Notes: generated by a model from the sequence alone, not told the origin. Numbered from the stretch's first letter, positions 1 to 6,154 are shown. The stretch: 7,931 nucleotides of DNA from Acidobacteriota bacterium (GCA_021818645.1 JAKATS010000102.1:1-7931); one strand, 5' to 3'. Made by a program: numbers and translations.

Positions 1-2
1 CG

Positions 3-341
3 GCGTACCAGGCCCAGGACTGGGCTTACAGCTTTCAGGCGCCCTGGCTGCTGGTTTCGCTCGCCGGCTATGACTCCGATCCGGCCGGCTTCCTGCTGCA
101 GATCGTCCACCATACCCGGCAGGGCCGGCGGCAGCTGTTTCATCGGCCGACGCCGGCCTCGGCCATCCTGGGACTCGGAACCAAGCCCCTGCCCTCCCGC
201 CGGCCGTACCTGGTGGACGTGGGCGAATCGCTTTCAATCGAAGTCCGCAATCTTTCGAGTGTGGCCACGGCCGCGGCGCCTTCCAACATCTGGGTGGCGC
301 TGCACGGCATGACGGTCACGGAACAGGCTGCTGCATCATGA
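3..341 (+). CDS. C-terminal part of a beta-rich, probably virion structural protein (5' end outside window)
   Basis: An open frame enters from the left edge and runs 112 codons to a TGA at 339-341; its start is not visible. No named family is recognised. The sequence alternates hydrophobic and polar residues in beta-strand fashion. It has a PYLVDVGESLSIEVRNLS segment followed by a strand ending in WVALHGM, a pattern common to small jelly-roll or Ig-like virion proteins, where a proline/aromatic strand, a turn and an I/V-x-V-x-N strand build a sandwich edge. There is no membrane segment and no cysteine in the visible part. Its stop overlaps the start of the glucosaminidase gene as ATGA, so the two are translationally coupled. 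Reading frame 3 is preferred over the other two because it is the only one leading without interruption into that coupling and giving ordinary protein composition. A capsid, decoration or adsorption protein is possible. Confidence 0.55.
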   Translation, partial: AYQAQDWAYSFQAPWLLVSLAGYDSDPAGFLLQIVHHTRQGRRQLFHRPTPASAILGLGTKPLPSRRPYLVDVGESLSIEVRNLSSVATAAAPSNIWVALHGMTVTEQAAAS

Positions 342-877
342 GTCCTGATGCTTTTTTCCAGCGCGCGCTGGCCGCGGCGGTCCGCGGCGGCCATATCTTT
401 CCCGAATATGCCGTCTGCGAGGCCGCGGAAGAGTCGGGCTGGGGCGATTCGGAGCTGGCCGGCTATAACAACCTTTTCGGGCAGAAGTGGCCCGAGGATC
501 CGCCGGCAGGCTGGGCGTATCCCCGGATCCGGATTCCGACCTGGGAGGTCGTCAATGGCGAGCGCGTGCGCCTAGTGGGGCCGAATGCCCCTTACTGGCC
601 TGTTTTCCCCGGCTGGACGGCCAGCTTCCGCGAGCGCATGGCCCTGCTGCGGCGCCTGGCGGGCTATAAGCTCGAGGACGGCTCGCCGCGCTTCCCCGGA
701 TATGCCGCGGCAATCAAAGCGACCACGGGCGAACAGTTCGTGACGGAAGTCAGCCGGGACTGGTCCACCGACCCGCAACGCGCGGCGAACGTGCTGGCCA
801 TCTACAAGAGTCACGCGACCTTTTTGCAGCCGCTTCTGGCGCAGGTGCAACAATCCCATGCTTCCCAAATGGCTTAA
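338..877 (+). CDS. FlgJ-type beta-N-acetylglucosaminidase (phage murein hydrolase)
   Basis: This 179-residue protein is predicted to cleave the beta-1,4 bond after N-acetylglucosamine in peptidoglycan glycan strands. The glucosaminidase signature is clear: EAAEESGWG at residues 28-36, where Glu32 fits the catalytic acid of the family, followed by YNNLFGQK at 43-50. A C-terminal helical part around residues 120-160 matches the family pattern: PGYAAAI, then a TTGEQF helix, then the STDPQRAANVLAIYK stretch (usually YATDPxYAxxL). The length equals the catalytic domain alone; there is no cell-wall-binding repeat, signal peptide or membrane segment. It would therefore act from inside a particle or be released by a holin-like partner. 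It starts at an ATG overlapping the previous stop (ATGA) and its end overlaps the next gene by 20 nt. A flagellar role is unlikely because no flagellar gene is nearby. Confidence 0.85.
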   Translation: MSPDAFFQRALAAAVRGGHIFPEYAVCEAAEESGWGDSELAGYNNLFGQKWPEDPPAGWAYPRIRIPTWEVVNGERVRLVGPNAPYWPVFPGWTASFRERMALLRRLAGYKLEDGSPRFPGYAAAIKATTGEQFVTEVSRDWSTDPQRAANVLAIYKSHATFLQPLLAQVQQSHASQMA

Positions 878-1364
878 CCAAACCCGGCTCGCGCGGCGAT
901 TCTACCGGCCGCCCTTATCGCCGAAATTTCTCGATCGGCCGCAGTCGAATGCCGACTGGTTCGACCTGGCGCCGGCGCCGTTTGTGGGCTATCCGCTTGC
1001 CGGCGCCGGCCCGGTGGACGTGTATGCGCTGAGTGTGCCGGCGGGCCTCAATGCCATCATTCGCCAGCTCGCCATTGTGAACACCGGCGGCAACCAGGTG
1101 GACGGCACGGGCCAGGTCGTCTGGCGCATCCTGGTGAATCACGCCGGCCTGCGTGGATACAACAACATCCAGAGCCAGATCGGGCAGATGGATCTGCCGG
1201 TCGCGACCTATATCCCGCTGATCGAAGGTGATTATCTCGAGGTCACGGTCGAGGTTCCCGCCGGCCAGCAGGACATGCCGGCCGGCAGCTTCACAGCCTG
1301 CCGCCTGGTCGGCTGGTATTACCCTTCGAGCTTCCATGAGGAAAACCACTATGACGCTGCGTAA
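858..1364 (+). CDS. Small beta-rich protein, probable virion structural protein
   Basis: This 168-residue protein belongs to no family I can name. It has a basic, proline-containing N-terminal arm (residues 1-32, several Arg/Lys), then a beta-strand-rich body. Hydrophobic alternating segments run through VPAGLNAIIRQLAIVNTG, a QVVWRILVNHAG strand, PLIEGDYLEVTVEVPAG and a final CRLVGWYYP strand. This layout, a basic arm plus a single beta-sandwich, is typical of small capsid, decoration or fibre-attachment proteins. It carries one cysteine and no membrane span. The ATG at 858 lies 20 nt inside the end of the glucosaminidase gene and has a GGTG stretch (844-847) at Shine-Dalgarno distance. Its 3' end overlaps the next gene by 14 nt. 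Function is inferred from composition and position only. Confidence 0.7.
   Translation: MLPKWLNQTRLARRFYRPPLSPKFLDRPQSNADWFDLAPAPFVGYPLAGAGPVDVYALSVPAGLNAIIRQLAIVNTGGNQVDGTGQVVWRILVNHAGLRGYNNIQSQIGQMDLPVATYIPLIEGDYLEVTVEVPAGQQDMPAGSFTACRLVGWYYPSSFHEENHYDAA
1338..1341 (+). promoter_or_regulatory. Ribosome binding site deciding the 1351 start
   Basis: GAGG lies 9 nt upstream of the ATG at 1351, inside the end of the preceding gene. It favours 1351 over the in-frame ATG at 1336 and over the far-upstream in-frame ATG at 1228, neither of which has a comparable site. Confidence 0.5.
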
Positions 1365-2154
1365 AATGCTGCTTGCGCTGCTCGCGCTGGCGGTCGGAGC
1401 CGTGGGCCAGTCCACGACCTTTTCCGTGCAGGCATTCAATGCGGTGACCACGGCCGGGCCGTCGGCGATCTTTCGCAACATCGGGCAGTCATCCCACTGG
1501 CTGACATACTGCGCCGGCAGCGGCCTGACATCGCTGCAGATTCAGATCGAGGCATCCGAAGACCACGGAGCGACCTGGTTTGCGATTTCGGATGTTGGCA
1601 GCAATACCACCGGCTGCGCGGTGCTGCAAGGCTCGGGATATTTCGACGAGGTGCGTGCGGACATCCTGGCAATCGCCGGCGGATCCGTGACGGCTTATTA
1701 TTCGGCCAGCGTCTATCCGGTCGCCTCGGGCGGCATCGTCAAAGGCGGCACGGCGGCGCGGCCGGTCGCGCTGATACCCAACGCTTCCTGGATCAATGAC
1801 GCGCTACTCTCAACGTCGCAGACCATCAGCTCGAACGCGACGGTGGTGGGAGGCATTGAGGCCTATAACCCGAACACTTCCGTGGTGTACCTGGTACTGA
1901 CCGACAATGGGACTCCGGTGGTGGTTCACCCCATCGCGGCCGGCGCGGAAAGCTCGATCGCGCTTTCGGCCGGGGTCTATACGGTCACCAACCTGGCCGC
2001 CTACTGCACGACGTCGCTGTCCACGCCGACGGCGCCGGCGACCGGGTGCGTGGTTGACGTGTTCTATAAGCCGCTGGTGTTTCTCGCGAATGAGATCACG
2101 ATCAATGGGACCGTGGTGCATTACTCGAACTCGCCCAGCAATGGGCTCTACTGA
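1351..2154 (+). CDS. Exported beta-sandwich protein with Sec signal peptide, probable virion or surface component
   Basis: The 267-residue product begins MTLRKMLLALLALAVGAVGQS: a basic n-region, a hydrophobic core and a small-residue cleavage area before QS, i.e. a Sec signal peptide. The mature part looks like two beta domains. The first (to about residue 135) contains an IQIEASEDHGATWF segment, a type seen in phage structural and Ig-like modules comparing a value with noise-like terms, ending in SVTAYYSASVYP. The second contains VVYLVLTDNG and AAGAESSIALSAGVYTV strands and ends near SNGLY. Four cysteines in the mature chain (YCAG, TGCAV, AYCTT, TGCVV) could form two disulfides, which fits export to an oxidising compartment. 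The start at 1351 is chosen for its ribosome binding site; starting at 1336 would add five residues and keep the signal. A Sec signal is unusual for a tailed-phage virion protein. Exact role unknown. Confidence 0.7.
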   Translation: MTLRKMLLALLALAVGAVGQSTTFSVQAFNAVTTAGPSAIFRNIGQSSHWLTYCAGSGLTSLQIQIEASEDHGATWFAISDVGSNTTGCAVLQGSGYFDEVRADILAIAGGSVTAYYSASVYPVASGGIVKGGTAARPVALIPNASWINDALLSTSQTISSNATVVGGIEAYNPNTSVVYLVLTDNGTPVVVHPIAAGAESSIALSAGVYTVTNLAAYCTTSLSTPTAPATGCVVDVFYKPLVFLANEITINGTVVHYSNSPSNGLY

Positions 2155-2157
2155 GAT

Positions 2158-2307
2158 ATGAGCATCGAATACAGCATTTTCGGCATTTTCATCGTGCAGC
2201 TGGCAGGGGTCGCATACTGGGCCGGATCGCTTAAGATGCAGGTCCGGAACCTGGCCGACTCCATCAGCCGCATCGAAAAGCAGCTGGAAGCCCTGCACCG
2301 GAGCTGA
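2158..2307 (+). CDS. Small single-span membrane protein with C-terminal coiled-coil-like helix
   Basis: This 49-residue reading frame begins 3 nt after the previous stop and ends 1 nt before the next ATG, so it fits the operon exactly. Residues 5-22 (YSIFGIFIVQLAGVAYWA) form one hydrophobic span. Residues 26-48 form an amphipathic charged helix with hydrophobic positions at heptad-like spacing (LADSISRIEKQLEALH). The topology is therefore membrane anchor first, coiled coil second. Possible roles are a holin-like or spanin-like lysis helper for the two adjacent murein hydrolases, or a small membrane protein of a membrane-containing particle. No family is recognised. There is no strong Shine-Dalgarno site; expression most likely depends on reinitiation after the upstream gene. 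Confidence that it is a real gene comes from the perfect fit between neighbours and the clear membrane/coiled-coil pattern. Confidence 0.7.
   Translation: MSIEYSIFGIFIVQLAGVAYWAGSLKMQVRNLADSISRIEKQLEALHRS
2300..2303 (+). promoter_or_regulatory. Ribosome binding site for the 262-residue membrane protein
   Basis: GGAG sits 5 nt before the ATG at 2309 and overlaps the last codons of the 49-residue gene, supporting this start and coupled translation. Confidence 0.5.
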
Positions 2308-2308
2308 T

Positions 2309-3097
2309 ATGCCCTTCGTAGCTTCAGCGGCCTCGGCCATTCCGGCCATGTCCAATAATTTTGGCACGGCCTCAAACTGGGTCGGCGCCGGCCAGGAAGC
2401 CTTCAGCGCCGCCGTGGGCTCGGGCGCCACGGGCACTTTGGCGGTTATCGGATCCGCGCTGCCCTGGGTGGGCGCCGGCCTGGCCGTGGCCTCGATTGCC
2501 GACAATCTGATCCGCTGCGGAACGATCGGCCAGGTCGGCTGCCAGAAGGTCGCTGCGGCCAAGCTGACCGAAGCCGCCGTCAAGGCCTGCTTCCAGGTGG
2601 TTTGGGATTATGAGCAAGGCAAGGCAAGCTATAGCCAGGCAGTGCAATTCATCCAGCAATCCATCCTGGCCAAGCTGCAAACGATCCACGCGCCGCGCTG
2701 GTCGCTGACCGGCGTCAGCCCCAACCACTTTGGGACGTTCTGCTCAATATTATGGCGAATCGCGCCGCGCACAAGCCAGACGGCGATGTACCTGTGTCCG
2801 CCGCAGCCGAAAGGCGCCATGGCCAACCCGCAGCTGGGCGACCGCGGCGGAGCCCTGGGCCGCGACGCTTCGCTTTACGATGTGATCCAGAGCTGCCTCC
2901 AGGCGCTGACGATCATCCGGCCGCCGCAGATCCATCGGCCGCCACTGACGGCGCAGGCGATGGCCTCGCAGGCTTCCGCCGGCGCGGCTGGCGCCGCGGC
3001 GGGATCCTCGCCGGCGGCTGTGCCGGCAAAATCTTCAATCAGTAAATGGCTTTTGCTCGGCGCCCTGGGCGCCGGCGTTTTGTTGGTGGCTACATGA
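2309..3097 (+). CDS. Membrane protein with glycine-rich hydrophobic segment and C-terminal tail anchor
   Basis: This 262-residue protein is not recognised as a named family. Visible parts: a glycine/alanine-rich hydrophobic region at about residues 37-67, with a glycine-zipper-like spacing (GSGATGTLAVIGSALPWVG), able to form one or two membrane helices; a soluble middle with helices at 80-125; a proline-rich patch around 204-213; an alanine/serine/proline linker at 219-243; and a final hydrophobic helix, KWLLLGALGAGVLLVAT, at 246-262 with nothing after it. Six cysteines lie between residues 70 and 196. The C-terminal linker-plus-anchor plan is repeated in the transglycosylase at 5606-6139. 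Glycine-zipper segments occur in phage proteins that insert into membranes during DNA entry, so a membrane-penetration or particle-membrane role is plausible but inferred. The stop overlaps the next ATG as ATGA. Confidence 0.7.
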   Translation: MPFVASAASAIPAMSNNFGTASNWVGAGQEAFSAAVGSGATGTLAVIGSALPWVGAGLAVASIADNLIRCGTIGQVGCQKVAAAKLTEAAVKACFQVVWDYEQGKASYSQAVQFIQQSILAKLQTIHAPRWSLTGVSPNHFGTFCSILWRIAPRTSQTAMYLCPPQPKGAMANPQLGDRGGALGRDASLYDVIQSCLQALTIIRPPQIHRPPLTAQAMASQASAGAAGAAAGSSPAAVPAKSSISKWLLLGALGAGVLLVAT

Positions 3098-5601
3098 AAA
3101 AATACCTTTGCCTGCTTTTATTGTTGTGCCTGCCGGCGATCGCGCAGAATGCCACGCCGATCACGGCGAAGACCCTGACCATGCCGCTATTGAACGCTCC
3201 CGAAGCGCCGACCAGCGGCAGCGCCACGGTGCTCGGCAACCCCGGCAACGCGACCTATTACTTCTGGGTTGTGGCCTCAACTATCGCCGGCAATGCCAGC
3301 CCGGCCGGGCCGTACACCGCGGTGCGCGCGCCCAACCAGATCTCGGCGTCGGATCAGATCTTCGTCGCCTGGAACAATACCGGGGCCCTGAGCTACGACC
3401 TGCTAATGACTTCGGCGCCGGCGCAGCCCTCCGGAGCCTGCGGCTGCGCGATCGCGACGGGCATCGCGGCGGCCTATTACAGCGTCTCGAGCTCGACGAC
3501 CAGCGCCTACACGGTCAACACGCTGAACCCGGCGATGCTGAGCCTGACGCTGCAAAATGAGGCCACGTCCGCCGGCATCGCCTCGCTCGCGGCATATTGG
3601 AACGGCGCGCGGGAGTGGACGGTGGACTCGACCGGCGCGGCGACGTATAACGCGATCAAAGGAAAGAACATCAACGGTGTACTGGGCGCCGCGCAATATT
3701 CCAGCTTAAGCGCCGCGTGTACCGCTCTGGGCGGAGTGAACGGAACTGTGCAGATCACCGGAACTGAAGCAGTCACCGCCAACACCACAATCCCGACGAA
3801 TTGCGGTTTGTGGTTCCCGGTGGGGAGTGCGGGGCAAATCAGCATCAGCAGCGGCGTTACGCTTACTGTTCTTGGGCCAGTTGAAGCCGGGCCAGTGCAG
3901 ATATTTAGCGGAGCCGGAACGATATCTTTCAGCGGCAACTACATGCAGGATCGCGCATATATCGAATGGTGGGGAGCAGTTTGCAATGATTCAACCGACG
4001 ATACGAATGCTGTGCAAAAAGCCTTTAATCAAGTCGGGATTGTTCCTCTATATATACCTAATGGAGCTGGCTGTCTTATAAAATCTCCACTCACCTTCAA
4101 CGATCAGTTGCATCTTCGTGGCAGTTCAATTGTGACATCCAAATCACTACTGGACTTCTCTTTAACCGTACCCGCCTCAACGCAAGATGTGCTATTGCAA
4201 CCGGCCAGCGGGCAAACGGGAGCTTATTTCAGCATCCATGGAGTTACGTTAGAAGCTTCTAACGTGGATGCTACCGATGGGACCAGTACGCTAATTGGGT
4301 TGCTTTTGCCGCAGGCTGAACAGGCGACAGTTGAACGTAATAACTTTATTCCCCCGAGCGGCTGGATCGGCGGGACGACGATTGGGCTGGAAATCACCAA
4401 TATCAACAGCGGCCAATCGTTTTACGGAATAGCGCAAAGCAATTCATTCGGACCTTGGAGCAGCGATATTACTCTTTCTGGAGTGCCAGGCGGTTTGGTC
4501 AACGCCTGGACGTTCATCAACAATCTTTTTCAAGGGACTGGCACTAGCTCCGTTGGCACTGTTGATATAACCGGCGCAGATTCCGATACGTGGATTTCTA
4601 ATGATTTCTCTACGGGCACCTATGGAATTGTTCTGCATGGGCCAAATATCACGGCGCAGTCTGTTTATGGTGGCTATGTGGATGGAACTCATACTGTTCC
4701 GTTTGCCTATGCGACCGGCTTTACATCTCCGACGTCCGGCATTCTATCAGTACGCGATGTTCCCGGCATGTCCACGGCTGCATCTGAATTTTCCGGCTTC
4801 CCATCGGGCGGCTTCGTCTTTTCTCCGGCAGGTGGCGATGTGGCGCAGTTGAAAAATGCAACGCAATTCCAGCCGGGTGCGAACAATGGCGGCCCAACCT
4901 GCGCCGAAACGCCTAACTGGGGTAGCCTTGATTGTATAGCGACTAACACGCCAATCACTGCGGCGAATCTTGAAGTCGGTTTGGCATCACAAGATGGAGC
5001 CGGCGTGGCTCCTGACGTGATGGCAAATCAAAACGGAAACAATACCGTTGCCGGAATCGGCGCATGTCAGGAGTGGGACTTGGATACCAACTACCTTAAT
5101 CAGGCGTGGTTGTGTGTCGCCAAAGAAACTCTTAGCTCATTTACGCCAACATTCAAATTTTATGGTCGCACCGGATCAAGCACTGTGGGCGATTTTGCCA
5201 CGCTCTCAAGTAATGGGTGGGATTTTCTGACGGGAGCAACTCTGCCTGCCGGGCAAACATTCACGAACAATGGGACCATCAGCGGGGGCACCGTAAATGC
5301 GACAACTTGCGAACAAGGTGGTGTGGCATGCACTCTTACCATCGCCAGCGGCACAGCCACAATGGGTACGGCTGCAATATCAGCCGGAACCTGTGCCACG
5401 GCGGTTACAGTGGCCGCGACGAATGTGACCACAACCGATTCGATCAACTGGAGCTTCAATGCGGCTCCCGGAACCGGCTGGCCGTCTTTGACCGTTCAGA
5501 CGTACCCGACAGCGGGTGATGTCTCGTTCTTGGTTTGCAACCCGACGGCTGGAAGCGTGACGCCCGCAGCCGCGACCCTCAACTGGCGCGTGGTCAGATA
5601 A
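3094..5601 (+). CDS. Tailspike/fibre-like beta-helix protein with Sec signal peptide
   Basis: The 835-residue product likely binds, and may degrade, a host surface polysaccharide. It starts MKKYLCLLLLLCLPAIAQ, a clear Sec signal with cleavage expected after AIA (residue 17). Residues about 30-135 look like a fibronectin-III-type sandwich. A linker region with TYNAIKGKNINGVL follows. At residue 290 begins IEWWGAVCNDSTDDTNAVQKAF, close to the WGA-x-GDG-x-(T/S)DDT-x-A-(I/L)Q entry of pectate-lyase-like right-handed beta-helix domains of phage tailspikes. Repeating N/G-rich short strands continue to about 560. The last ~105 residues form a separate module (TCEQGGVACTL ... ATLNWRVVR). At least 14 cysteines occur in the mature chain. 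The ATG at 3094 is preferred over the in-frame ATG at 3046 because it creates the signal peptide and the ATGA overlap. GC falls from about 60% to about 45% near residue 270. No enzymatic residues can be assigned by eye. Confidence 0.8.
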   Translation: MKKYLCLLLLLCLPAIAQNATPITAKTLTMPLLNAPEAPTSGSATVLGNPGNATYYFWVVASTIAGNASPAGPYTAVRAPNQISASDQIFVAWNNTGALSYDLLMTSAPAQPSGACGCAIATGIAAAYYSVSSSTTSAYTVNTLNPAMLSLTLQNEATSAGIASLAAYWNGAREWTVDSTGAATYNAIKGKNINGVLGAAQYSSLSAACTALGGVNGTVQITGTEAVTANTTIPTNCGLWFPVGSAGQISISSGVTLTVLGPVEAGPVQIFSGAGTISFSGNYMQDRAYIEWWGAVCNDSTDDTNAVQKAFNQVGIVPLYIPNGAGCLIKSPLTFNDQLHLRGSSIVTSKSLLDFSLTVPASTQDVLLQPASGQTGAYFSIHGVTLEASNVDATDGTSTLIGLLLPQAEQATVERNNFIPPSGWIGGTTIGLEITNINSGQSFYGIAQSNSFGPWSSDITLSGVPGGLVNAWTFINNLFQGTGTSSVGTVDITGADSDTWISNDFSTGTYGIVLHGPNITAQSVYGGYVDGTHTVPFAYATGFTSPTSGILSVRDVPGMSTAASEFSGFPSGGFVFSPAGGDVAQLKNATQFQPGANNGGPTCAETPNWGSLDCIATNTPITAANLEVGLASQDGAGVAPDVMANQNGNNTVAGIGACQEWDLDTNYLNQAWLCVAKETLSSFTPTFKFYGRTGSSTVGDFATLSSNGWDFLTGATLPAGQTFTNNGTISGGTVNATTCEQGGVACTLTIASGTATMGTAAISAGTCATAVTVAATNVTTTDSINWSFNAAPGTGWPSLTVQTYPTAGDVSFLVCNPTAGSVTPAAATLNWRVVR
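3900..5280 (+). other. Low-GC insert within the spike gene (probable swapped module)
   Basis: Hand counts of 60-base rows give 60% GC at 3841-3900, 48% at 3901-3960, 45% at 3961-4020 and 42% at 4021-4080, staying mostly at 42-53% (one row, 4861-4920, reaches 62%) until about 5280. The C-terminal module then returns to 53-65%, and the next gene begins at about 85% in row 5641-5700. The low-GC part equals the beta-helix and following stalk, i.e. the presumed receptor-binding core, between GC-rich ends. Confidence 0.65.
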
Positions 5602-5605
5602 AGCG

Positions 5606-6139
5606 ATGAATTATTCCGCTCAAATTTCTGCTGCCGCCGGCGCGGCCGGGATCCCGGCGAGCCTGGCCCTGGCCGTCGCGCAGCGCGAGTCGGGCGGCCG
5701 GCAGTACGACTCGGCCGGGAACGTCCTGACCGGATCCCAAGGCGAGCTCGGGATCTTCCAGCTCATGCCGGCGACGGCCGCGGAGCTCGGCGTGGACCCG
5801 CGGGATCCGCTCGAGAACATCCAGGGCGGCGTGCAGTTCCTGGCCCAGCTGGTCAATCAATTCGGCCTGCCGGCGGGGCTCTGGGCCTACAACTGGGGCC
5901 CGGGGAACGTCCAGGCGGCCCTGGCCGGCCAAAGAACCGTGCCCTCGACCGTCAAAGCCTATGCCAACTGGGTTCTCTCGAGGGCGAACATAACGCCTGG
6001 CGTTCAGGCGGCAAGCCCGGCTCTGCAGCTCTCGATCACCGGGCCGGGCTATACCCCGCCGGCGGCGCCGGCGTCAACGTTTCCCTGGGGCTGGGTCCTG
6101 ACTGGCCTGGTAGCTGCCGGGTTACTGATTATTGCCTGA
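5606..6139 (+). CDS. Lytic transglycosylase (SLT/goose-lysozyme-like fold) with C-terminal membrane anchor
   Basis: This 177-residue enzyme is predicted to cleave MurNAc-GlcNAc bonds in peptidoglycan with formation of 1,6-anhydro ends. The soluble lytic transglycosylase motifs are all present: QRESGG at 26-31 with Glu28 as the catalytic acid, GELGIFQLMP at 46-55, NIQGGVQFLAQL at 71-82, and AYNWGPGNV at 94-102 (usually AYNAGPGNV). After the catalytic domain comes a proline/alanine linker (about 149-157), then FPWGWVLTGLVAAGLLIIA, a membrane helix ending at the last residue. There is no signal peptide. A virion-associated transglycosylase combined with a membrane segment is known from PRD1 protein P7, which helps the DNA pass the cell wall; a similar entry role is possible here. 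It follows the spike gene by 4 nt and closes the operon. A lysis enzyme is the alternative. Confidence 0.87.
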   Translation: MNYSAQISAAAGAAGIPASLALAVAQRESGGRQYDSAGNVLTGSQGELGIFQLMPATAAELGVDPRDPLENIQGGVQFLAQLVNQFGLPAGLWAYNWGPGNVQAALAGQRTVPSTVKAYANWVLSRANITPGVQAASPALQLSITGPGYTPPAAPASTFPWGWVLTGLVAAGLLIIA

Positions 6140-6154
6140 CACTGCAAAAAACAC

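Larger units (their letters stand above)
1..6139 (+). mobile_element. Phage-like structural and lysis gene cluster (right part of a prophage or related element)
   Basis: Eight co-directional, overlapping genes encode beta-rich structural-type proteins, two peptidoglycan hydrolases of different chemistry, small and tail-anchored membrane proteins and a beta-helix spike. That combination is characteristic of a phage late region. The cluster ends at a convergent chromosomal efflux gene, so the right boundary of the element probably lies in 6140-6283; the left boundary is outside the window. No integrase, terminase, portal, capsid or packaging ATPase gene is seen here, so integration, intactness and virus class are inferred, not shown. 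A degraded prophage or a domesticated particle locus cannot be excluded, although no gene in the cluster shows a frameshift or internal stop. Confidence 0.6.

Noticed and set aside
70..312. Plus-strand reading frame with ATG at 70 at the left edge
   Set aside because: Arg/Pro/Ser/Cys-rich out-of-frame translation of a GC-rich gene; the frame ending at 341 couples to the next gene and has normal protein composition.
1228..1350. Upstream in-frame start for the exported protein
   Set aside because: The added residues are an out-of-frame read of the preceding gene and would bury the signal peptide; GAGG supports ATG 1351.
915..1481. 188-codon minus-strand reading frame
   Set aside because: Lies opposite two convincing plus-strand genes; its translation is a typical GC-rich antisense shadow without recognisable motifs.
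1810..2583. 257-codon minus-strand reading frame
   Set aside because: Antisense to three well-supported plus-strand genes, with Arg-rich low-complexity stretches; no motif and no ribosome binding site noted.
3046..3093. Upstream in-frame start for the spike
   Set aside because: Would add 16 Arg/Gly-rich residues before a clear signal peptide and overlap the previous gene; ATG 3094 gives the ATGA coupling.
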